A program made the translations under genes and the position numbers. 64,000 nt of DNA from Psychrosphaera saromensis (GTDB lineage: Bacteria; Pseudomonadota; Gammaproteobacteria; Enterobacterales; Alteromonadaceae). The notes beneath the pieces are model-generated. The model had not been told where the DNA came from. It made no database searches and saw only the letters and a program-made list of their open reading frames with translations. Below, in pieces: positions 1-9,048 of this stretch. How positions within the stretch are numbered: the first letter of the stretch is position 1; every line of letters begins with the position of its first letter. The DNA is taken from positions 1,837,991-1,901,990 of the forward strand of contig NZ_MSCH01000003.1 of NCBI RefSeq assembly GCF_002954545.1, given 5' to 3'.

Positions 1-41
1 CTCGAAACTCGAAACTCGAAACTCGAAACTCGAAACTCGAA
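1..41. repeat. CTCGAAA heptamer tandem array
   Basis: Nearly six perfect copies of the heptamer CTCGAAA abut the window edge, so the array may continue upstream. It ends 16 bases before the thyA start codon, so it lies in the upstream gene spacer. The same heptamer array occurs between nth and rnfE (52711-52751). No coding role is apparent. Confidence 0.95.
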
Positions 42-57
42 TGCAGGAATTAAATTA

Positions 58-909
58 ATGAAACAGTATTTAGAATTATGCCAACGCATTGTTGACGAAG
101 GCACTTGGATAGAAAACAAACGCACGGGTAAACGTTGTTTAACGGTTATTAATGCTGAGTTAAATTATAACGTTGGTGATAACGAATTTCCTATGATCAC
201 CACGCGTAAGAGTTATTGGAAAGCCGCTATTGCCGAATTGCTTGGTTATATCCGTGGCTATGATAATGCCGCAGATTTTCGTTCTATCGGTTGTAATACA
301 TGGAACGCCAATGCCAATGATAACGATGCATGGCTGAACAATCCTCACCGTAAAGGTGAAGACGATATGGGCCGCGTTTACGGCGTACAAGGCCGTAGCT
401 GGGCAAAACCAGATGGTGGTTTTGTTGATCAACTTAAAAAGTTAGTCGACGATCTTTCCAACGGTATTGATGACCGTGGCGAAATCTTATCGTTTTATAA
501 CCCTGGTGAATTCCACATGGGTTGCTTACGTCCGTGTATGCACACACACACGTTTTCTTTGTTAGGTGACACTTTGTACTTAACCAGTTACCAACGTTCT
601 TGTGATGTACCACTAGGACTTAATTTTAATCAAGTTCAAGTGTTTGTTTTGTTAGCGTTAATTGCACAAATTACGGGTAACAAAGCAGGGAGAGCGTATC
701 ACAAGATAGTGAATGCTCACATTTACGAAGATCAGCTTGAGTTAATGCGTGATGAACAATTAAAACGTAAACCTTTTGCATCACCAAAGTTAATTATTAA
801 TCCAAAAATTAAGTCGTTAGAAGACTTAGAAACTTGGGTAACTATGGATGACTTTGAAATAGAAGGTTATGAATGCCACCCTCCAATAGCTTATCCATTT
901 TCGGTTTAA
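58..909 (+). CDS. thyA: Thymidylate synthase
   Basis: Makes dTMP from dUMP using methylene-tetrahydrofolate, in the cytoplasm. The 283-residue protein has the family hallmarks: the catalytic cysteine in LRPCMH (Cys160), the phosphate-binding [14 protein letters not shown] segment (Arg180, Ser181, Asp183, Asn191), and the C-terminal [10 protein letters not shown]. It is longer than the 264-residue E. coli enzyme because of an insert around residues 85-105 ([19 protein letters not shown]), a variant I believe is common in marine gammaproteobacteria. An AGGA-type ribosome site (AGGAATTAAATTAATG) supports this start. It stands alone here: the next gene is 337 bases away. Confidence 0.97.
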   Translation: MKQYLELCQRIVDEGTWIENKRTGKRCLTVINAELNYNVGDNEFPMITTRKSYWKAAIAELLGYIRGYDNAADFRSIGCNTWNANANDNDAWLNNPHRKGEDDMGRVYGVQGRSWAKPDGGFVDQLKKLVDDLSNGIDDRGEILSFYNPGEFHMGCLRPCMHTHTFSLLGDTLYLTSYQRSCDVPLGLNFNQVQVFVLLALIAQITGNKAGRAYHKIVNAHIYEDQLELMRDEQLKRKPFASPKLIINPKIKSLEDLETWVTMDDFEIEGYECHPPIAYPFSV

Positions 910-925
910 GTTAACGTATTTTTGA

Positions 926-964
926 CCATTCAAAGTATAGGTTTATAGTTTATGCTTTGAATGG
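926..964. terminator. Hairpin after thyA, possible terminator
   Basis: CCATTCAAAGTATA pairs with TATGCTTTGAATGG (14 pairs including one G-T) around an 11-base loop, 17 bases after the thyA stop. No clear T-run follows on either strand, so it may be an RNA-stabilising 3' hairpin rather than an intrinsic terminator. Confidence 0.45.
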
Positions 965-1246
965 AAATGTTTAGTAAAACCACAAGTTACACTTGTGAAC
1001 CACTTTCTTTTTATCACTCCTTTTCCATACACAGTCCTAATCACTTTCACATCGTGCAATATTTTTAATACATAATTTTTAGTACAGACTTGTGAAACTC
1101 AATGTCGTTTTTGTACATATTACAGCCATAAAATTTACATATAGATTTCACATTACTGTAAGAAAAATTCACCCTTATTGTCATATTAAAAAAACATACT
1201 GCGTCCGCTTATTAATTTAATTTAAAAAATAATAAATGGGATAACA
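965..1246. other. AT-rich leader region of the TonB receptor gene
   Basis: No gene is visible. The stretch is AT-rich and must hold the promoter of the receptor gene. A TTGTCAT heptamer at 1178-1184 resembles one half of a Pho box, but the second half-site 11 bases on is not convincing, so PhoB control is only a suggestion. Confidence 0.4.
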
Positions 1247-3544
1247 ATGTACGCTTTCACTAATAAATCAGTTTTGAGCATGGCAATTGCCATGGCTATA
1301 TCAACATCTGCTTATGCAAACGATAACAATAATAAAAACGACAAAGAAAACGAAATTGAAGAAGTTACCGTGGTTGCTAAACCTACTAGTTACGCAAACA
1401 ATGTAATTGATCCAGCGATGATGGAGCAACAAAGCTCTGTATCGAGTGTTTTATCGGTTATCGATAACTTACCGGGTATCAGCATAAATGAAGGTGATGC
1501 ATTTGGTGGCGATGATTGGTCAACAACCATCACAATGCGTGGTTTCAGTATTGACGGTAATCAGCAACAATTGGGGATGACCGTAGATGGTGTTCCAAAT
1601 GGTGGTTCTAACTACGGTGGTGGTGCTAAAGCTAATCGTTATTTAGACAGTGAAAATTTAGAAACGGTTGAAGTTGGACAAGGTACTTCTGATATCAAGT
1701 CTGCCTCTTTAGAAGCGCTAGGTGGAACCTTTAACTTTATTAGTAAAGCGCCTAGCTTTGACAAAGGTACTACGTTTGCTTATACATCGGGTAGTAATGA
1801 CGCTTCACGTTATTATTTCAAACATGAAACGGGTACTATTTTTAATAACACTCAGGCTTATGTGAGCTATTCACAAACAGAAACTAGCCGTTGGGTTGGT
1901 TCTGGCAGTAATGGTGGTAAAGATAACCAGCATGGGGAAGTTAAATTTGTCAGTGACTTTGATGAGTTAACGGTAACAGGCCGTTTATCTTACGATGATG
2001 TTAGTGAAACTAACTACAACAGCGTCACCATTGAGCAATTTAACCAATCACCAGATTGGGATCAGTTAACATGGAATTGGACAGGTGTTCCACACTATGA
2101 CCAAATGTTTGCAGAAGGTTGGGGCACATTACGTGAAAATACGTTAGGGTATTTAAAGTTTGAATACGCTCTTTCACCTTTATCTACGTTTACAGTGACG
2201 CCTTATTATCATAACAACTCAGGTCGTGGCGATTGGATACCTCCGTACTTAGCATCACCAGTTGATGAATTAGGAAATCCAACAACAGAGGGCGGCACTA
2301 ATGCAGGTTCTTATGGTTTTACTGACACCAATGGTAATCCACTAGCGCCAAATGCTTTATGTACAGCAACGTTAAGCTGGCCATGGGACTCAGGTACAGG
2401 TCTAAACCCAGCTTGTTACCCAGACACGGCAATACCAGTTATGTCTTACCGTCATACCCACTACGAGAAAAATCGTTCGGGCGTTACAGCAAATTATCAA
2501 TTAAGCATAGGCATGCACGATATCGAAGCGGGTTTATGGTACGAGCAAGCTGAACGTGATGAGTCACGTGATTGGCACAAGGTGATTAACGCCAGTGTAA
2601 ATCAGCGTTTTGATGATACCCCTTACTGGACGCAGTATAAAAATACATTCAATACCGATACATTTAAATGGTATGCACAAGACTCTATGGCGCTTGGCGA
2701 CTTTACGCTTAACTTAGGTGTAAAACAGTATCTTGTTGATTTAGATAAATATGATCATTACCAAGGTGCGACAACCGCTGAAGTTAATAGCGACTCAGAT
2801 GTATTATTAAGTGGTGGTCTTTTATATCAGGCAACTGACTTTATTGAGTTATTTACTAGTTATAGTGAAAATTTCTCTGCTATTAAAGACGGTGTTTTTG
2901 AAGCTGACAGTTCAGACCTTTCTGCTATTAAAGCTGAAACCGCTGAAAATATTGATTTAGGTATTCGTTACCAAACAAATGCATTAAAACTTACGGCAAC
3001 AGCGTACTCAATTACGTTTGATAACCGTATTACCTTTATTGCACCAGGTAGTGATGCTGGTGGTATTGATTACACTATTGGGACTAACGGTACTTACTTA
3101 AATGTAGGTGGTATTGAGTCTTCAGGTCTAGAATTATCAGCAAATTATATGGTTACTCCTGCTTGGAGTATGTATACCTCGTATACTAATAACAGCTCTG
3201 AATATAAAGGCAACGCTCCTGGCTTTACCGCTGGTGACGCAGTTATCGACTCAGTTGAAGACTTGTTTGTTATCTCTAGCGATTACTACAGCGGTGATTT
3301 CCGTCTTGGTTTATCTGCTAAGTACACAGGTGAGCGTGGTGATGTGGATAGCTACACAGTTTTAGACTTCAACACTGGCTACTCTGCTGAAGTAGAGACT
3401 GGACCATTTAAGTCTATTGATATCGCTTTTGTAGTTAATAACTTAACAGGTACAAGTTATTTAGCTGGCGGAACGGGTAACGGTTCGACTTACTTCATTG
3501 GTGCACCTCGTACGGCTGCACTGACGTTTACTGCGAACTTTTAA
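1247..3544 (+). CDS. TonB-dependent outer membrane receptor
   Basis: Active-transport receptor of the outer membrane powered by TonB-ExbBD. The 765-residue protein has a signal peptide ending at about SAYA-N, then a TonB-box-like EEVTVVA, a plug domain (VLSVIDNLPGISI, TITMRGFSIDGNQ, LGGTFNFISKAP) and a beta-barrel rich in aromatic/polar strands that ends in the terminal Phe usual for outer membrane proteins (LTFTANF). The substrate cannot be read from the sequence. Two secreted phosphatases follow on the same strand, which suggests uptake of a phosphorylated compound or of a phosphatase product. A hairpin terminator lies between this gene and the phosphatases, so they may be expressed at a lower level by read-through. 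Confidence 0.93.
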   Translation: MYAFTNKSVLSMAIAMAISTSAYANDNNNKNDKENEIEEVTVVAKPTSYANNVIDPAMMEQQSSVSSVLSVIDNLPGISINEGDAFGGDDWSTTITMRGFSIDGNQQQLGMTVDGVPNGGSNYGGGAKANRYLDSENLETVEVGQGTSDIKSASLEALGGTFNFISKAPSFDKGTTFAYTSGSNDASRYYFKHETGTIFNNTQAYVSYSQTETSRWVGSGSNGGKDNQHGEVKFVSDFDELTVTGRLSYDDVSETNYNSVTIEQFNQSPDWDQLTWNWTGVPHYDQMFAEGWGTLRENTLGYLKFEYALSPLSTFTVTPYYHNNSGRGDWIPPYLASPVDELGNPTTEGGTNAGSYGFTDTNGNPLAPNALCTATLSWPWDSGTGLNPACYPDTAIPVMSYRHTHYEKNRSGVTANYQLSIGMHDIEAGLWYEQAERDESRDWHKVINASVNQRFDDTPYWTQYKNTFNTDTFKWYAQDSMALGDFTLNLGVKQYLVDLDKYDHYQGATTAEVNSDSDVLLSGGLLYQATDFIELFTSYSENFSAIKDGVFEADSSDLSAIKAETAENIDLGIRYQTNALKLTATAYSITFDNRITFIAPGSDAGGIDYTIGTNGTYLNVGGIESSGLELSANYMVTPAWSMYTSYTNNSSEYKGNAPGFTAGDAVIDSVEDLFVISSDYYSGDFRLGLSAKYTGERGDVDSYTVLDFNTGYSAEVETGPFKSIDIAFVVNNLTGTSYLAGGTGNGSTYFIGAPRTAALTFTANF

Positions 3545-3584
3545 TAAATAAGTTAATTACTTATTATTTGAATTCAAAAGCAAT

Positions 3585-3617
3585 AAAGCCCATCGCTTAA
3601 AAATGATGGGCTTTTCT
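3585..3617 (+). terminator. Intrinsic terminator after TonB receptor
   Basis: AAAGCCCATC and GATGGGCTTT form a perfect 10-bp stem around a 10-base loop, followed by TTTTCT. It lies only 16 bases ahead of the next gene's start codon, so it could act as a partial terminator separating receptor from phosphatase expression. Confidence 0.85.
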
Positions 3618-3630
3618 ATTGGAGCTTATT

Positions 3631-4788
3631 ATGAAGATGATCATCAAAGCAGGTTTGTTTATTACTTTACTAATTAATACTTTATTAATTAGTACGCTCG
3701 CTATTAGCAAAGAAATAACTGCGTCACAGAATCTAGTACTGGTGACGCTAGATGGCGTGCGTTGGCAGGAGGTGTTTAACGGCGCAGATAAAAATCTAAT
3801 TGAGGATCCAGATTTTGTTGCTCATCCTGAGCAATTAAAAGCAGAGTTTTGGCATGATAATGCTAAAAAACGTCAACAATTACTGATGCCATTTATTACG
3901 CAAGTAATCGCAAAGCAAGGTTCGATAATTGGTAATAGAGCACAAGGCTCTAACATGTCGGTCAGTAACCCGTGGTATTTCTCTTACCCAGGTTATAGCG
4001 AAATATTAACAGGAGAAGTGGACGAAAACATAAACAGTAATGCCAAAATCCCTAATCCTAATCAGACAATCTTAGAACGTTTAGAGCTGCAACAAACTAG
4101 CTTTAAAAACAAAACGGCTTTGTTTGGCAGCTGGGATGTATTCCCATCAATTGTTAATGCTCAACGTAGTCAGATATATGTAAATGCTGGGTTTATGCCG
4201 ATAGAAGAAGATTTGTTTTCGGATGCAGCCCTGTTAAATGCAATGCAGGAAGAGATCCCAAGTCCTTGGTATAATGTACGGCTAGACAGTTTTACCTACC
4301 GCTTTGCAAAAGCTTATATGTTAGCTAAAAAGCCAAAACTACTAGTGATAAGCCTTGGTGAGACGGATGATTTTGCGCATGATGGCCACTACGATCAATA
4401 TTTAAAGTCAGCGAAACAAAGTGACGCATTTATTGCGGATTTATGGGAAACCATTCAAACCACACCGGGTTATAAAGATAATACAACCTTGATCATTACC
4501 ACAGATCATGGACGAGGCAGTCATGCTAATGATTGGCAGCATCATAGTTCAAAACGAGCTTTGGCTAAGTTAGGACTCGACTCAAATAGCTTTCCTGAGG
4601 GAATTGTTGGTGCAGAGCATATTTGGCTGGCTGCCATAGGTCCTGCCATCACAGTCCAAGGTTTAGTAAAAACTAAGACTGAGCTGAAACAGGCGCAAAT
4701 AGCGGCAACGGTTTTAAAAGCACTTGGTCAAAACCCACAACAAATTAATCCTGATATGGCTGAAGCCATTAACGAGATCTTAAAATGA
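3631..4788 (+). CDS. Exported alkaline-phosphatase-superfamily hydrolase
   Basis: Probable periplasmic phosphoesterase/phosphodiesterase of the alkaline phosphatase superfamily. ATG 3631 is chosen over an in-frame TTG twelve bases upstream because GGAG (3621-3624) is ideally spaced. That gives 385 residues with a signal peptide (hydrophobic to about residue 25). Likely metal ligands are Asp41 (TLDGVRW), Asp246/His250 (GETDDFAHDGH) and Asp292-His293 (TTDHGRG). The probable nucleophile is Ser123 in PGYSE, with a later His in GAEHIW. Its stop overlaps the start of the PhoD-like gene (ATGA), so the two are translationally coupled. The exact substrate is unknown, and sulfatase or phosphonate activity is not excluded. 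Confidence 0.85.
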   Translation: MKMIIKAGLFITLLINTLLISTLAISKEITASQNLVLVTLDGVRWQEVFNGADKNLIEDPDFVAHPEQLKAEFWHDNAKKRQQLLMPFITQVIAKQGSIIGNRAQGSNMSVSNPWYFSYPGYSEILTGEVDENINSNAKIPNPNQTILERLELQQTSFKNKTALFGSWDVFPSIVNAQRSQIYVNAGFMPIEEDLFSDAALLNAMQEEIPSPWYNVRLDSFTYRFAKAYMLAKKPKLLVISLGETDDFAHDGHYDQYLKSAKQSDAFIADLWETIQTTPGYKDNTTLIITTDHGRGSHANDWQHHSSKRALAKLGLDSNSFPEGIVGAEHIWLAAIGPAITVQGLVKTKTELKQAQIAATVLKALGQNPQQINPDMAEAINEILK

Positions 4789-5915
4789 ACAAGGTATTAA
4801 GCACTTTTATATCTTCGACTTACCGTCAATCTGTAGCTGTTAAATTAACAGCTACATTTATACTTGCTAGTTGTATGTTGAGTACTCTTTTATTAACAAC
4901 CCCAGCGCTGGCCGCTACAGCCTCGGTGCCATCTAAAATTTTATTTGGTTCTTGTGGACATCAAGATAAAGACATTCCTATTTTTGATGCAATAAACCAA
5001 GAGCAGGGCGACTTATTTATATTTTTGGGTGACAACATTTATGGCGACACCAACGATATGCAAGTATTAGCCGACAAATACCAACGTTTAGGCGCTAAAC
5101 CTGGTTTTAAAACGCTTAAACAACAAACGTCTATTATTGCTATGTGGGACGATCATGACTTTGGGCAAAACGATGCAGGTAAAGAATATCCGCATAAAGA
5201 AGCATCACGACAAATCATGCTCGACTTTTGGCAAGAACCTGAAAACTCATTACGTCGTACTCGTGTAGATGGTATTTACACGTCTTATTTTTATGGGGAA
5301 GGTAAACAAAAAGTACAAGTGATCATGCCGGACTTACGCTGGAATCGCGATAAGCTTAACTCGGTTTCACAAATTGAATATTACACTAAACGTAAGCTTG
5401 CTAACCAAGGGCCATATAGCCCAACAAAAGTTAAAGGCGCATCTATGTTAGGTGATGCTCAGTGGTTGTGGCTTGAAGCTGAACTTAAAAAGCCTGCGGC
5501 CATTAAGCTAATTGCATCAAGTTTACAATTACTGCCAGATTTTACCGGTTGGGAGTCTTGGGCTAATTTTCCAGAAGACAGAAGCCGTTTATTTGCCTTA
5601 ATTAAAAAACATAAAGTGAATGGCGTTATCATTATTAGTGGAGATACTCATTGGGGGGAAATTTCAAATTATAACCAAGATTTAGATTACCCATTAATTG
5701 AAATGACCAGCTCAGGTTTAACCGAAAGATGGAAAGAGGTAAGTCCAAATAAACATCGTGTAGGTAATTTTACTCATGAAGTAAATTATGGGGATTTGAG
5801 CATAGATTGGCAACAAGCCGACCCTGCTATATCTCTAAGTTTAAAAGGTATTAATGGCGAAGTCATAATGCAAGAACAGTTTAATTTATCGACGATTAGT
5901 CCATATAATCAATGA
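4785..5915 (+). CDS. PhoD-like metallophosphatase
   Basis: Exported calcineurin-like/PhoD-family phosphodiesterase, likely releasing phosphate from phosphodiesters in the periplasm or outside the cell. The 376-residue protein has a long n-region and a signal peptide ending near ALA-A (about residue 44). Conserved metal-site motifs are visible in order: FGSCGHQ, FLGDNIYGD, MWDDHDFGQND, MPDLRWNRD and SGDTHWGEIS. The start overlaps the stop of the preceding phosphatase by four bases. Pairing with a TonB receptor and another phosphatase supports an organic-phosphorus scavenging role, which is inference. It lacks the N-terminal Ig-like domain of B. subtilis PhoD and resembles shorter PhoD-like enzymes. 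Confidence 0.88.
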   Translation: MNKVLSTFISSTYRQSVAVKLTATFILASCMLSTLLLTTPALAATASVPSKILFGSCGHQDKDIPIFDAINQEQGDLFIFLGDNIYGDTNDMQVLADKYQRLGAKPGFKTLKQQTSIIAMWDDHDFGQNDAGKEYPHKEASRQIMLDFWQEPENSLRRTRVDGIYTSYFYGEGKQKVQVIMPDLRWNRDKLNSVSQIEYYTKRKLANQGPYSPTKVKGASMLGDAQWLWLEAELKKPAAIKLIASSLQLLPDFTGWESWANFPEDRSRLFALIKKHKVNGVIIISGDTHWGEISNYNQDLDYPLIEMTSSGLTERWKEVSPNKHRVGNFTHEVNYGDLSIDWQQADPAISLSLKGINGEVIMQEQFNLSTISPYNQ

Positions 5916-6185
5916 CAGTTATTGAATACGTCCTATAAATATAACGGCACGATACTTGTTACGTTTTCTTTAGTGAGGGTATATAAGGCATAGGTAACTT
6001 ATTTTTTGAGTTGCCTTGCATTTTTTTGTATTCATTCAGCCTTTCCCAAAGGCTGGTTTAGAAACACCTTATGCTGCGTTATTAGGTAATAACCATTATC
6101 TTTAATCAATGCTTTGTCTAAAAGCCTTTTTAATTCCAGCTGAATCCAGCACCTTCAAGTGAAACGGAGATAATATAAAGTTCAG
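5916..6185. other. Spacer after PhoD-like gene with a small hairpin
   Basis: No gene is visible. CAGCCTTT/AAAGGCTG (6037-6055) forms a perfect 8-bp stem with a 3-base loop. T-rich sequence precedes it on this strand, so it would act as a terminator, if at all, only for minus-strand transcripts, of which none are evident. Confidence 0.4.
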
Positions 6186-6201
6186 TGGCACAGTAATTGC
6201 T
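6186..6201 (+). promoter_or_regulatory. Sigma-54 (RpoN) promoter, -24/-12 element
   Basis: TGGCACAGTAATTGCT matches the sigma-54 consensus TGGCACG-N4-TTGCA/T at nearly every fixed position with exact spacing (GG and GC elements 10 bases apart). The predicted transcript starts near 6212, 25 bases ahead of the first FlgO-like lipoprotein gene. RpoN control is typical of flagellar class genes. Confidence 0.85.
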
Positions 6202-6236
6202 TTTATTGAATTATAAATAGATAGAGTGAAAAACCT

Positions 6237-6848
6237 ATGATCCGATTATTATTGATACCTTTGTTACTGACTTTAGTGAGTTGCGCAAGTTTTACTGAGC
6301 CAACAGCAGACAAGCAAGGGCCTGTAGATAAAGAAGCGTTGACGTTTAAGTCGCAGATGCCAGAAGGTAATTTACATTATTACGTTGAAAAGCTAGCTAG
6401 ACAATTATTTGACACAACCAATATGTTTGATACTTCTCGGCCAATTATTGTCGGTACATTTTTACCTGCTGAAACATTAGTGGTTAATGATAGTGATAAA
6501 TTGACGTCGTATGGCATACAAATTCAAGAGAGTTTGTCGACCTTATTAACTCAAGCCGGTTTATACGTTGTTGAATATAAAGCGTTATCAAAAATTAAAA
6601 TCAGACCTAATTCTGATGTTATGTTATCAAGAGATGCGGATGAATTGGATTCACTAGTCAATGCTGATTTTATGTTAACCGGAACATACATTCAGAGAGA
6701 GAGTAGTTTGATTGTGAATGTTCGTTTAATTAACATTTCTAACAAAAAAGTAGTCGCTGCAGCAACGGATTATATTCCCATTAATAGTATGTGGAATCAT
6801 TCAAAAATCTCAATGAGAAATCAGCAATTACACCGTAGCGAATACTAG
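6237..6848 (+). CDS. FlgO-like lipoprotein 1
   Basis: Small outer-membrane-type lipoprotein of 203 residues. A lipobox (LVSC, Cys16) follows a short hydrophobic signal. The rest resembles the FlgO domain known from Vibrio flagellar lipoproteins: YYVEKLARQL, PIIVGTFLP, a pattern DVMLSRDADEL, then MLTGTYI, VNVRLINISNKKVV and a closing YIPI. The same ordered pattern recurs in the next two genes and in the minus-strand gene at 16869. It is the first gene of a four-gene run with gaps of 9-14 bases and directly follows a sigma-54 promoter, supporting a flagellum- or motility-linked role. FlgO identity is by recognised pattern, not a search, and no other flagellar gene is in the window. Confidence 0.78.
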   Translation: MIRLLLIPLLLTLVSCASFTEPTADKQGPVDKEALTFKSQMPEGNLHYYVEKLARQLFDTTNMFDTSRPIIVGTFLPAETLVVNDSDKLTSYGIQIQESLSTLLTQAGLYVVEYKALSKIKIRPNSDVMLSRDADELDSLVNADFMLTGTYIQRESSLIVNVRLINISNKKVVAAATDYIPINSMWNHSKISMRNQQLHRSEY

Positions 6849-6857
6849 GAGCAAGTC

Positions 6858-7574
6858 ATGAATAAGTTATTAATACCATTGTTATTTTCTACTGTATTGT
6901 CTGGATGTATGACAATGGGATCACAAGAAGAAGCTAACAACTCAGCAGTCGATCCCCAATCTGTAAATAACGGATCTATTAATGGAATGAATTCTCAAGG
7001 TCAAAACTCGAATTCAGCGGTTAACTTTCAAGATAGTTACCGCAACAAATTATTATCGAACATGGGCAATGCTTACCAGCGCCGTGGTAATCGCTCTCAA
7101 AGCATTAAAGATGTGAACTATTATGTTCGTGGTTTAATGCAAGAGTTGGTCGGTAACTTACAATATGTAAATGCTTCAACGCCTGTTGCGGTTACAAACT
7201 TTGTATTTTTAGATGGTTCGTTTGAAAACTCAGATTTGGTTGGTAAACAATTGTCTGAAAGCTTTATTCATGAAGTTCATAAGTTTGGTATACCGGTTCT
7301 TGATTTTAAAACAACGGATTACATCAGAGTCTCTCAAAGTGGCGACTTTGTATTAAGCCGAGACTTCCTAGAGCTAAATAGTGATTTACCAATTCGTTAT
7401 GTCGTTGCAGGAACCTTAGTAAGGCATTTAGCAGGGTATATGGTTAATGCTCGTATTGTTGGTATTGACTCAAAGGCGGTGGTCGCATCTGCGCAAGGGT
7501 TTATCCCAGCTAGCGTGATCAATTCATTAATATCTGGCAGTGTAAATGACGGCATTCCGTTAACTTCGAATTAA
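6858..7574 (+). CDS. FlgO-like lipoprotein 2
   Basis: Second paralogue in the run, 238 residues. The lipobox is LSGC (Cys17). A Ser/Asn/Gln-rich linker of about 60 residues precedes the FlgO-like domain, which shows YYVRGLMQEL, VAVTNFVFLD, SGDFVLSRDFLEL, YVVAGTLVRH, VNARIVGIDSKAVVASAQGFIPA. GAGCAAGTC upstream gives only a modest ribosome site, but the start fits the signal peptide. The Asn-rich linker would allow the domain to project from the membrane anchor. It probably acts at the outer membrane with its neighbours, and a specific partner cannot be named. Confidence 0.78.
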   Translation: MNKLLIPLLFSTVLSGCMTMGSQEEANNSAVDPQSVNNGSINGMNSQGQNSNSAVNFQDSYRNKLLSNMGNAYQRRGNRSQSIKDVNYYVRGLMQELVGNLQYVNASTPVAVTNFVFLDGSFENSDLVGKQLSESFIHEVHKFGIPVLDFKTTDYIRVSQSGDFVLSRDFLELNSDLPIRYVVAGTLVRHLAGYMVNARIVGIDSKAVVASAQGFIPASVINSLISGSVNDGIPLTSN

Positions 7575-7588
7575 TTGTAGGGCGTACT

Positions 7589-8296
7589 ATGGCACTTTTA
7601 AAATTAAGACAAAGACATATATTGCAACTGCTTTTAGTCAGTACTTTAGCAGCTTGTAGTTCGACCTCTAAAATGTCAGGACGTATGCTTAACTCGAACG
7701 ATACTATTTGTGTTTCTCAAAGTGGAATGGTTGTAACTTGCGGAGCAATCGTTAACAAAAATATAAGTAACTCAGGATCGAATATCGATACTGATTTGAT
7801 GAACTCGCATACATTAGAAGCCAGCTCAAACAGTGTGATGCTGGGTGAATACGTTGAACAAATCGCAACTGACTTACTACAAAATATGTTGGTTCCTGTT
7901 GATGGCGCCTCTGTTGGTATTACGCCTTTTGTGGAGTTCTCAACAAGCTTGTCCTCTATAAACATGTTAGGCGCTATTTTAGCCGAAGAGTTTATATTTG
8001 AATTACAGCGTAATGGCATAATGGTTGTTGATTATAAAGTTCAAGACAGTGTAGAAGTGAAGGGCAGTGGAGACTTTATCTTCTCACGCAATAATACAAA
8101 ATTAACGCTAAATGGCGTGATGAAATATGTGTTGGTTGGTACGTTAATTTACAATAAACAAGGCATTTGGGTTAACGCTCGGATTGTTGATATTGAATCT
8201 AAGAAAGTGGTTTCCTCGGCTAAAAAGCTAGTGCCGTATTTTATTTTAGACAGCATAGTGCCGTTTGATACAAACAAAGCTGTATCAGCTAACTAG
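7589..8296 (+). CDS. FlgO-like lipoprotein 3
   Basis: Third paralogue, 235 residues, with a lipobox LAAC near residue 23 after a basic n-region (MALLKLRQRH). The FlgO-like core runs from about residue 88: EYVEQIATDLL, VGITPFVEF, GSGDFIFSRNNTKL, YVLVGTLIYNK, VNARIVDIESKKVVSSAKKLVPY. The N-terminal insert contains a CVSQSGMVVTCG segment whose two cysteines could form a disulfide. It is separated by 14 bases from the previous gene and 12 from the next, consistent with a single sigma-54-driven transcript. Confidence 0.78.
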   Translation: MALLKLRQRHILQLLLVSTLAACSSTSKMSGRMLNSNDTICVSQSGMVVTCGAIVNKNISNSGSNIDTDLMNSHTLEASSNSVMLGEYVEQIATDLLQNMLVPVDGASVGITPFVEFSTSLSSINMLGAILAEEFIFELQRNGIMVVDYKVQDSVEVKGSGDFIFSRNNTKLTLNGVMKYVLVGTLIYNKQGIWVNARIVDIESKKVVSSAKKLVPYFILDSIVPFDTNKAVSAN

Positions 8297-8308
8297 GAGT
8301 AGTAAATC

Positions 8309-8956
8309 GTGAATAAAACAAAATTTCTTCTGGTAGCCAGTTCATTAGTATTTGTTGGCTGTAGCTCAAAACCTGTTGAGCCTACTGGTGTTAAATCAAC
8401 GTCAATGTTGCCTGTTATCTCAAATGAGATGCATCTAAAGAAAACCATAATCAATGATTATAACGCTTATCAACAGGTCAATTATGACACCATTAAATCA
8501 AATAATTCGGAAGATCAATTAACCTTATTAAACTCTCAAGTTGAGTATGTTGTAATGGACTTAATCTCTAATTTAGATGAGAGATTAATTGATTCACCTA
8601 TTATCATTAGACCTGTTTTATTTAATGTCGATGAAGGCTATAAGACTCGTGAAACTGAAATTTTAATAGAGTCTGGATTTGAGCTGACATTAAAACGATT
8701 TGGTTTTGACGTGTTCAACGACAGAAACCCTAGAGGTAAGCTAAACGGTAATGAATGTGTGTTAGACATTACGGTTACATCAATTAATGATAAAGTCATT
8801 TTGTTATCGACCTTGAAATACCTAGATTCAAATAAAATTAGAGCGGTTAAACAGATATATATTTCTGATTACTTTTTCAAAGATTTTGTTGATGGTATCG
8901 AAGTGCGCAATGATGTTGAAAGCGATGAAGAAAAACCAGAACTTCAACTTAATTAA
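8309..8956 (+). CDS. Divergent FlgO-family-like lipoprotein 4
   Basis: Last gene of the run, 215 residues, lipobox FVGC (Cys18). The GTG start is supported by AGGAG 12-16 bases upstream. Only the overall layout matches the other three (EYVVMDLISNL, then beta-strand blocks and a C-terminal region). The SRD..L and VNARI signatures are missing, replaced by CVLDITVTSINDKVILL. It could be a diverged paralogue or an unrelated partner lipoprotein. An intrinsic terminator 12 bases after the stop ends the operon. Confidence 0.65.
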   Translation: MNKTKFLLVASSLVFVGCSSKPVEPTGVKSTSMLPVISNEMHLKKTIINDYNAYQQVNYDTIKSNNSEDQLTLLNSQVEYVVMDLISNLDERLIDSPIIIRPVLFNVDEGYKTRETEILIESGFELTLKRFGFDVFNDRNPRGKLNGNECVLDITVTSINDKVILLSTLKYLDSNKIRAVKQIYISDYFFKDFVDGIEVRNDVESDEEKPELQLN

Positions 8957-8968
8957 TTGATATAAGGT

Positions 8969-9005
8969 CTTGGAATTTGACGCATGTTAAGTTTCAAGGC
9001 TTTTT
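8969..9005 (+). terminator. Terminator of the FlgO-like operon
   Basis: CTTGGAATTTGAC (8969-8981) and GTTAAGTTTCAAG (8986-8998) pair over 13 positions (three G-T pairs) around a GCAT loop. GGC then TTTTT follow. It closes the four-lipoprotein transcript. Confidence 0.75.
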
Positions 9006-9048
9006 AATTTCCTAAATCTAGCTAATCCCTTATTACTTTATAATCTCT

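Noticed and set aside
1134-1184. PhoB box upstream of the TonB receptor gene
   Set aside because: Only one heptamer half-site (TTGTCAT) is convincing; the 11-base-spaced partner is degenerate, so it is not listed as a site.
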